Positions 56,881 to 64,000 of a stretch of DNA of 64,000 nt are shown here, one piece after another (the stretch's first letter is position 1; the number at the start of each line of letters is the position of its first letter). Source of the stretch: Evernia prunastri. Taxonomy: Eukaryota; Ascomycota; Lecanoromycetes; Lecanorales; Parmeliaceae. The notes beneath the pieces are model-generated. The model searched no databases. It saw only the letters and a list, made by a program, of their open reading frames with translations, and had not been told where the DNA came from. The translations under genes were made by a program, and so were the position numbers. The stretch lies in contig NKYR01000057.1 in NCBI GenBank assembly GCA_003184365.1, forward strand, positions 1-64,000, written 5' to 3'.

Positions 56881-57871
56881 GTAGCTCCCCCTTCAAAGGC
56901 TGAGCTCCTGCGAAGCAGACAAAGGATGTAGACAAGGCGAAGGTAAAGACGAAGGCGGAGACAAGGCGAGGGCGGAGGCGAAGACTAAGCCCGGCGAGCA
57001 AGCGAGGCGAGAAAGGCGAAAACTGGACGAGACACAGGCGAAGATTAGGCGGGCGAGAGGAGGATTAGACGAAGGACGAACGCGAGGCGAGACCGGAGAC
57101 GAAGGCGAAGGCGAAGGCGATGGCGAAGGCGAAGGCTAGAAGAAAGAAATCCAAAAAAAAAATTTCTTGTCAGGTTCGACCCTTTCACAGACCATAGATA
57201 CATACGTATCTAGGGTCTTGGTCAAATGGCCGACGAGTATCCTTTGCGGCTACCGCATGTACGTATGTAGGCTACACTCTTCGTAGTATAGATACCGACA
57301 TACTAGCATGCTACCGCATATGCCTATGGGACCATACTCATCGCAGCATGGATACCGACATTCCCTTCGGTATAGGAGGAGGTATGCTACTCTCCTCACT
57401 CCCCATAGTATCCCCCCTTTTAGGTGGCTGGTCCCCAGCCACAAAAAAGAAAGCCCCCTCCCCCTCTTGAAGCCCGATAGTGTAGGACCGAACGGACGCG
57501 AGGGACGAAAAAATTTGACGTGATTTCCGGGGAGGAGACGGAGGAGCAAAGGACGAGGCACGAGAGTTGACATAAGTGCCAGGGCGAGAACCAGAGGTTT
57601 TTGACACAAGTGTCAGAGCGAGGGCGAGAGCGAGGGCGAGAGCGAGGGCGAGAAAGAGGCGAGGACGAGGAGCGAAGGCACGGAAGGCGAGACACGGAAA
57701 GCGAGGCACGGATGCAGTTTATTGTCGTGCTGGACGAGAGACGCGGAAGGCGAGGCGCGGAAGGCGAGACACGGAAGGCGAGACACGGATGCAGTTTACT
57801 GTCGTGCTGGACGAGAGACGCGGAAGGCGAGGCGCGGAAGGCGAGACACGGAAGGCGAGACACGGATGCAG
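56881..57871. repeat. Internal repeat-rich sequence with ggcgaag-type satellite
   Basis: Sequence between the two family B LTR copies. About 56925-57140 consists of degenerate gaaggcgaaggc / ggcgagac repeats, and 57600-57660 of gcgagggcgaga repeats. No protein domain was recognised on either strand. It is cut at the N at 57872. Confidence 0.55.
57712..57871. repeat. 77-bp tandem repeat ending at an assembly gap
   Basis: A unit starting atgcagttta begins at 57712 and 57789, and a third copy starts at 57866 but is broken by the N at 57872. Within each unit, smaller cggaaggcgaga repeats occur. Copy number is unresolved because the array runs into the gap. Confidence 0.8.
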
Positions 57872-57872
57872 N
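57872..57872. other. Assembly gap (single N)
   Basis: The N interrupts a 77-bp tandem array. The 268 bases that follow (57873-58140) are an identical copy of 56613-56880. Confidence 0.9.
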
Positions 57873-57955
57873 TGAGGATTCCCACTTGGGTTCCTCAGGA
57901 TTCAGTCTATCTAGTAACCAATGTACGAGTTGCTCAGTCACGCATGCCTAGACCC

Positions 57956-58140
57956 TGTCAGGGAACGAGGCTTGATAAGAGGAATCTCATTCTCTATGGC
58001 TAGGACTAAGGTAAAGGCCAAGACGAAAGATGAGGAAACAAGAAAGAACGGGGGATGCGAGCAGCCCTTAAGGGGCTGTCGCCTAGATCGTCGGCTATCG
58101 CATAGATTAACCTGACTAGACTGAGATCCACACCATGACA
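57956..58140. mobile_element. LTR-like repeat, family B, copy 2 (185 bp)
   Basis: Identical to 56696-56880, and preceded by the same 83 bases as copy 1 (57873-57955). It is followed directly by RIP-degraded gypsy sequence. No matching target duplication was found on the two sides. Confidence 0.65.
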
Positions 58141-58481
58141 AATTACGATATTATATTAAATAAATTTTGAATAAATAAGTATAATGTACTACTAGATATA
58201 TTAATGAATAAGATTCTCTTCGTATCAAAACGTTATAATTATAACGATTATAAAACCTCGTTATTAGAGAATTTTATCTTTTTATTATATGCAAATAATT
58301 TAAATAAATTTAAATCGTCAAAAAACGTTATGTTTGAGGATTCGTCGAAGCGTATATTGATTTTCAGCTCTACTGCGAACGCACGTAACTCCGCGCATCG
58401 ATTTATCTTTATCGTAAATTCTCGTTCTATCATATTATCACTTTTTATCTTATCTCCTCTCTCGTTAATAATAAAGAATAA

Positions 58482-58650
58482 TTTCATGGTTCCAGCTCAC
58501 AACACCATGACTCCTCTACCTGGCCGAATCGGGCCTAGCGCGGCTTGGCCCTGTCCACAAATATCGGCCTTCTGCCATCATTAGACCTTCATAGCTATTA
58601 TTCCGTTCATACCGGAATCAATGTATTCAGCTACACTCCAGTCTCTGACA
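58482..58650. mobile_element. Solo LTR, family C, inverted, with AATAA target duplication
   Basis: A 169-bp inverted copy of the LTRs at 59662 and 61360, flanked by aataa on both sides (58477-58481 and 58651-58655). Its first bases are altered (tttcatgg for TGTCATGG), consistent with mutation after insertion. Confidence 0.8.
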
Positions 58651-59661
58651 AATAACTTAAGCATTAATTTCTTTTCTAACGTCGATAATACTTCAAATAG
58701 TAATAACGTCACTCTAAACATATACGAGATCGCTATTTCGATGTATTACAGTCTTACGCGCAAAAAAGATTATAAGCTATTCACATTAACAATAATTTCA
58801 GACGAATTTATCACGCTTATATCGCGATCGACGAAGATATATTTACGCAATAAACGTTATTTATACGACTTAAATATTAAGTTTAAATAATATTACGATA
58901 ATCTCTTTCATCTGAACTTCGTCTACAATTTTAACAATTTATCTATAATATCGAAAGCGACGTTATTAATATCGAACATCTAGATTAATGATATTGAGAT
59001 TCTTATCTCAAAGTAAGTCAAGAAAAAGCTATCTGCTAAATATTACGACTTCGTCGACGTATTTAATAGATTCAAGACGAATAAACTATTATTTTATCGT
59101 CTCTATAATTATAAGATAAATCTCGTTGACGAGAAGATTAAAAATAAGTTATCTCGCAGTCGAATCGATTTTCTATTCGCATATAAACTAAAGTAAATAA
59201 AAAAATATTTAGACGAGAATTTAAAGAAAGGCTTTATTATGTCTAGTCAAGCATTATTTATATATTCTATACTTTTCGCCGAAAAGTCAAATAAAAAACT
59301 TCGATTTTGCGTCGATTATCGACGACTTAATATTATTATCAAAAGAAATCGCTATCTCATTTTATTGGTGAACGAAGTTCTAAGACGTATTTAGAACTGC
59401 AAATATCTCACACGACTTGATATTATTACGATATTTAACAAGCTACGTATAAATTTAAATAGTGAGGATTTTATTACTTTCGTTATCTCTTTGAAAATTT
59501 ATAAATATTAAATACTCTTCTTCGAATTAATAAACGACTCGATTACTTATCAACAATACATAAATAATATCCTTTTCGAATATCTAAATGAGTTTCATTA
59601 GATTTATCTCGATGATATTTTAATCTATAGCAAGACGAAAAAGAAGTATATTAAATATGTT

Positions 59662-61529
59662 TGTCAGGGACTGGAGGTGTAGCTGAATGCATTGATTCCG
59701 GTATGAACGGAATAATAGCTATGAAGGTCTAATGATGACAGAAGGCCGATATTTGTGGGCAGGGCCAAGTCGCGCTAGGCCCGATTCGGCCAGGTAGAGG
59801 AGTCATGGTGTTGTGAGCTGGAACCATGACACTACCCCCTCCTCCAAATCGTCATGTCCTTATGACGTGCCTCCTTCATGCCCGAAAATCTGGAGACGCT
59901 GCACTGTAATGACGTGCCTCTTGCCTGTGCTCTCCAGATCTTTCCATGCTGTAGAATCGAATAAAGAATGGCCATATTGGCCGCTGGAATCGAATGCCTT
60001 GAAGCAGGCTCACTTACTGGGGATGGCTGAGATACCGATAGTGCAACAGGCACGAATCCTCACATTTCCATTGCGCAACAGGCGCACTTCCCCAGCTCTT
60101 CTGCTAACCTTGTCACATGACACCACAATCCATCCATTCCATTCCATTCCATTTCATGCTCCTTGCACCCTACCAAGCCTTCCAAGTCTTCCAAGCCTTC
60201 CAAGCCTTTTCCTCCTTCGGATCCGGTCGCTGAAGATCGCTGAAGATCGCTGAAGGTCGCTGTAGACGTGCAATGTAATCATAATGTGAAGTGTAAAATG
60301 TGGTTCGGAGCGGTGTTGTTCTGAATTTGTCATTTGCCATTGTAGCAGGCTCACTTACTGGAGAGATGTGGGATTCTAATCGTGTTCTGCATGCGTCACA
60401 GGCGCATGTCTCCAGCTCTTCTCTTTGCCATTGTAGCAGGCTCACTTCCGGAACGACTTGCTCAGTAAAGAGGTCGTATGATAGTCGTATCTTGACTTTA
60501 GAGGCGCGCACTCTGCTGCGGCCAGGTTTCTATTCCGATGGTGTTGTTTCCGTGCCTCGCTGGCCAACACCTGATGTTGTTTCCGTGCCTCGTTGGCCAA
60601 CATCGTCAGTAGTGGTCTACTACGACTTAGGGGCGACCAGGTCCCTCGTCGGATAGCTATTATTATGTCAGGGACTGGAGGTGTAGCTGAATGCATTGAT
60701 TTCGGTATGAACGGAATAATAGCTATGAAGGTCTAATGATGGCAGAAGGCCGATATTTGTGGACAGGGCCAAGCCGCGCTAGGCCCGATTCGGNCTGCTA
60801 ACCTTGTCACATGACACCACAATCCATCCATTCCATTCCATTCCATTTCATGCTCCTTGCACCCTACCAAGCCTTCCAAGTCTTCCAAGCCTTCCAAGCC
60901 TTTTCCTCCTTCGGATCCGGTCGCTGAAGATCGCTGAAGATCGCTGAAGGTCGCTGTAGACGTGCAATGTAATCATAATGTGAAGTGTAAAATGTGGTTC
61001 GGAGCGGTGTTGTTCTGAATTTGTCATTTGCCATTGTAGCAGGCTCACTTACTGGAGAGATGTGGGATTCTAATCGTGTTCTGCATGCGTCACAGGCGCA
61101 TGTCTCCAGCTCTTCTCTTTGCCATTGTAGCAGGCTCACTTCCGGAACGACTTGCTCAGTAAAGAGGTCGTATGATAGTCGTATCTTGACTGTAGAGGCG
61201 CGCACTCTGCTGCGGCCAGGTTTCTATTCCGATGGTGTTGTTTCCGTGCCTCGCTGGCCAACACCTGATGTTATTTCCGTGCCTCGTTGGCCAACATCGT
61301 CAGTAGTGGTCTACTACGACTTAGGGGCGACCAGGTCCCTCGTCGGATAGCTATTATTATGTCAGGGACTGGAGGTGTAGCTGAATGCATTGATTTCGGT
61401 ATGAACGGAATAATAGCTATGAAGGTCTAATGATGGCAGAAGGCCGATATTTGTGGGCAGGGCCAAGCCGCGCTAGGCCCGATTCGGCTAGGTAGAGGAG
61501 TCATGGTGTTGTGAGCTGGAACCATGACA
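59662..61529 (-). mobile_element. Short non-autonomous LTR retroelement, family C, with ATGTT target duplication
   Basis: The two end LTRs are 170 bp (59662-59831 and 61360-61529), start TGTCAGGGACTGG and end CCATGACA. The element is flanked by ATGTT (59657-59661 and 61530-61534). A purine tract read on the minus strand (GGAGGAGGGGGTAG) abuts the left LTR, so the element runs on the minus strand. The interior has no pol-like ORF, only tandem sequences such as ccttccaag and cattccattc. A 128-base LTR fragment at 60666-60793 stops at the N at 60794, and 60795-61487 repeats 60101-60793. Merging these gives an element of about 1.17 kb, a TRIM-like size. Confidence 0.8.
60794..60794. other. Assembly gap (single N) between duplicated contig ends
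   Basis: The 693 bases before the N (60101-60793) and the 693 bases after it (60795-61487) are the same sequence, with only a few differences seen. This looks like an unmerged overlap. Confidence 0.85.
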
Positions 61530-62058
61530 ATGTTCGTATAATTCTATAGAAGCTACGCGATATAGACTTATAAGTAAATATTCTTAAGTGCGAGTTTGAG
61601 ATATAAAAGACGAAATTTCTCGATCTTTTCGTATCTATCGAAGATATTCAAATGAATTCTACTAAAATGTAAGCGATAATCGATTAAGCGACTTTTATCA
61701 CTCTCAAAGAAACTTAATTCTTCGTCGATTTTTACAACTTTTATAAACGATTTATTAAAGACTTCTCAAAGATTATTAAATTATTTATTTATCTTACGAA
61801 GAAGAGAGTCTCGTTTAAATAATTATTAATCTATTAAAAAATATTTCAAAGACTTAAGAAGACAATTATTATCGTTTCAATTCTACGTTATTTTGATAGA
61901 TTCAAATTAGTCGTATTAAAAGCGAATTCTTCGGATTACGTTACTAATAATATTCTCTCTTAGTATAATAACAACGACGTTCTTTATTCTATAGCGTTCT
62001 ATAGTAAGAATTTAACTTTCATCGAATACAATTATCAGATATATGACAAGAAACTTTT

Positions 62059-62254
62059 TGTCAAGACCAGCATAGGCATAGCCAGTATGGGTATAGTAGA
62101 CGAAGGATAAAGAGTCTACCTGGCTATGTAGGAGGGTGGCATGGCTATATGTAGGCCATGCCCCAGCCCTATGGAGGCCCCCATAGGGCTGCAGGGCTAA
62201 CAAAGGAGGAAGATGCTAGAAGGCCCTGGTAGGGACCAGGGTACGGTCGTAACA
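62059..62254. mobile_element. Solo LTR, family D, with CTTTT target duplication
   Basis: 196 bp, starting TGTCAAGACC and ending GGTCGTAACA, flanked by CTTTT (62054-62058 and 62255-62259). It interrupts the RNase H region of the RIP-degraded pol. Its end resembles that of the chromodomain-element LTR at 62961-63183 (CCGTAACA). Confidence 0.85.
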
Positions 62255-62960
62255 CTTTTGACGATTATTTGATATCTTAAACACTGACGATCGAAGCTCG
62301 AATACATCGAAATATCTATCAAAATCTTCACTAATCACAAAAGTCTCATATATTTTGCTGAAAAACGAGATTTAAGTCGTCGACAGACTCGTTATTTGAA
62401 TATACTATTAGAGTTTAATATTAAAATCATCTATCGATCGAGCTCTTAAAACGTTAAGACTGACGCTCTAACTCGCATAACGAAGTATAAATTCTCTATT
62501 TCGAATAACGAGAGACTTCAGCATCAGCATAAAACAATTTTTATTTCTAATCGTCTCGATCTGAACGAAACGAAACTATTCATTTATAATATTTCAGAGT
62601 TTATTTTTCATCGAGTGACTAATGCAAATAAGTCTAACGAATTATACTTCGAAATTCGTAACGTTATTATCGACGAAATAACAAAATTTCGAGGAATTAC
62701 TTTAAATCGATACTCAATATAAAATAACGTCCTCTTTTATAAAAATCGCTTATAAATTTTTGAAATATACTACTCAAAGCTTATTCGCGAAATATACGAT
62801 CAATTTATCTCTAAATATTCTAAAGCAACTCGCATATACGAATTACTTACACGCTAGTATTATTAACGAGATATAAAAACTAACGTGATTATATACGTTC
62901 GCAATTGCTACGTCTATCAAAGAATTCAAACATCGCGTTATAAATTAAATAAACTTTTAA

Positions 62961-63183
62961 TGTCAGAACCGTGCCCAGAGTCAAGTCTAATGGGGGTAAA
63001 TTGAATAAGACAACTAGATAAGGAGGAATAATGTACAGAAGAAGAGCGCTTAAATACTAGGAAGAATCCCCGCTAGCCTATGTGTCAATGGGAATGTGTC
63101 AATAACCAATAAACACTCTATGTGCTAGACACATAGCCATAAACACTCCCTATGTGCCTGACACCTAGGGTACGTCCGTAACA
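62961..63183 (-). mobile_element. 3' LTR of a chromodomain Ty3/gypsy element (minus strand)
   Basis: 223 bp; on the plus strand it starts TGTCAGAACCGTGCC and ends CCGTAACA. Read on the minus strand it begins TGTTACGGACG and is immediately preceded by a polypurine tract (GAGGGGGGGGGTAG). It inserted into the RIP-degraded integrase region after 62960. The target duplication cannot be checked because the other end lies beyond the gap. Confidence 0.8.
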
Positions 63184-63920
63184 CTACCCCCCCCCTCAGG
63201 CAAGCGATGCCCCAGCGCTGTAGATTGGCCTGCGAGTCGTCTGCGAGCAGAAAGGATAAAAATAGTGGCGAGACCCCGGAGATTTCGGAGACGGCGGGGC
63301 CGCTTTGACTTGGCAACAGCGTTGTGCGGCCCTGGGTTCTCCGGGTATTTGTTGTGATAGTCATTGACTACGTCCTGGGCCCCCTCAAACTCATCATTAT
63401 CAGTATTCCACCAAGTGAGGGTATCGTCATCATCTTTCCATCTCACTTGGTACTGCAATTTGCCATAGTGACGGCGAGAGTCCAGGATATCTTCCACCAC
63501 CCAGGCGTCTCCCTTAGGCGTCTCAACTGGCTGGGGGGAAGGATTCTTCTGGCCAGGCAGTGGGTCCGTCGGAGCGAGTGTCAATAGCTTAGGACTGAAG
63601 ACCGGACGGATCTTCATTGTGGGAGGGAGTTGAAGCTTGTATGCGGATCCCACGACTTTAATGACTTTGAAAGGCCCTTCGTTCTTATGTCCCAGCTTCT
63701 TTGATNCCTTAGCAGCATCCAGTCGCTGGCGAGTGGTTTCATAGTCGGTAGGATCCGCGGAGAAGCTCATGCGAGGATTGAATCCCTTATTAGCAAAGAA
63801 GGGTGTCACTTTGGTAGAGGCGGATTGAGCGTCATTGTCTGCAAATTCCGCAATAGGAAGCCACTTGGCCCAGTCGTCCTGCATGTGACTGCAATAAGTT
63901 CGTAAGTGATGTTCTAGATC
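63165..63920 (-). pseudogene. Chromodomain Ty3/gypsy pol fragment: integrase C-terminus plus chromodomain
   Basis: A partial minus-strand pol, open from the gap at 63921 to a stop at 63165, with one N at 63706. The upstream part matches the integrase core end (QDDWAKWLPIAEFADN, then STKVTPFFANKGF), then a GPFKVIKVVGSAYKLQLP SH3-like block and a chromodomain (WVVEDILDSRRHYGKLQYQVRWK ... TWWNTDNDEF pattern). The frame passes through the polypurine tract and stops 19 bases into the LTR. Codons are normal and not RIP-biased, so the insertion is younger than the sequence around it. Truncated at the gap. Confidence 0.85.
63706..63706. other. Undetermined base (single N)
   Basis: A single unresolved base within the integrase/chromodomain reading frame; the frame continues on both sides. 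Confidence 0.8.
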
Positions 63921-63921
63921 N
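63921..63921. other. Assembly gap (single N)
   Basis: The 79 bases after it (63922-64000) are identical to 62859-62937 in the RIP-degraded integrase region, so a separate contig appears to begin here with gypsy sequence. Confidence 0.85.
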
Positions 63922-64000
63922 TATTATTAACGAGATATAAAAACTAACGTGATTATATACGTTCGCAATTGCTACGTCTATCAAAGAATTCAAACATCGC

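Larger units (their letters stand above)
58141..62960 (+). pseudogene. RIP-degraded Ty3/gypsy pol (RT, RNase H, integrase)
   Basis: Three segments (58141-58481, 58651-59661 and 61530-62960) read as one plus-strand pol after removing later insertions. Despite many stops, a conceptual reading still shows the RT region (RFCVDYRRLN-like at about 59298, YLDDILIYSK at about 59606), the thumb and connection region (KCEFEI-like at 61591; FVNFYKRFIKDF-like at about 61727), RNase H (FTNHK..IYFAEKRDLSRRQ-like at about 62330) and the integrase zinc region (YVRNCYVYQR-like at about 62897). CpA/TpG steps are scarce and TpA abundant, so RIP inactivated it. The insertion at 59662 falls after the RT active-site block. 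Confidence 0.8.

Noticed and set aside
57576..58003. Arg/Glu/Gly-rich ORFs of 93-123 codons running through the N
   Set aside because: Produced by gcgaga/cggaag tandem repeats and crossing an assembly gap.
60101..61487. True tandem duplication within the short LTR element
   Set aside because: The repeats abut an N exactly at both ends, which fits unmerged contig overlap better.

Overview
This window comes from a filamentous ascomycete (Pezizomycotina) nuclear genome. The evidence is many short spliceosomal introns (mostly 43-160 nt, GTANGT-type donors, CTRAC-type branch points), fungus-restricted families (Zn2Cys6 regulator, CipC, SesA- and NACHT_N-type STAND receptors, SYG1/XPR1), and AT-rich tracts whose lack of CpA/TpG points to repeat-induced point mutation (RIP). 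The class or species cannot be fixed from the sequence alone.

Layout. 1-1.9 kb: gene-free, with a small hairpin and a TIR element. 1.9-9.6 kb: accessory metabolic genes, namely a Zn2Cys6 regulator, a TauD-like 2-oxoglutarate dioxygenase and, convergent to it, a flavin amine oxidase. 10.8-19 kb: two tandem NLR-like STAND genes (SesA-NB-ARC-TPR and NACHT-ankyrin) separated by a RIP-like AT island; the second carries an apparent one-base frameshift. 19.6-20.6 kb: a self-nested long-inverted-repeat element holding a second copy of the TIR element seen at 0.2 kb. 22-29.6 kb: a serine-hydrolase-fold protein lacking the nucleophile serine, cipC, and SYG1/XPR1. 31-55 kb: a gene-dense, mostly housekeeping stretch: BTB protein, TRM61, SGNH esterase, cysteinyl-tRNA synthetase, PhoD-like phosphoesterase, calcineurin A, a two-helix mitochondrial-type protein, a 119-aa protein, mitoribosomal bL19m, an unknown probable mitochondrial protein, a 2EXR/F-box-like protein and a Ser/Thr-rich membrane protein. 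55.5-64 kb: a nest of retrotransposons. A RIP-degraded Ty3/gypsy pol is interrupted by a solo LTR, a short LTR element, another solo LTR and a fresh chromodomain gypsy element; inverted LTR-like arms and tandem repeats lie beside it. Four single N bases mark unresolved assembly joins.

Functional links. Calcineurin A, SYG1/XPR1 and the PhoD-like enzyme concern signalling and phosphate handling. TRM61, CysRS and bL19m concern translation in the cytosol and mitochondrion. The regulator-TauD-amine oxidase trio could be a small sulfonate/amine scavenging cluster, but this is inference from proximity. The STAND pair beside transposon debris is the part most likely to vary between strains. Exon boundaries were chosen by hand from splice consensus and reading-frame continuity; most join perfectly, and those that do not are flagged.
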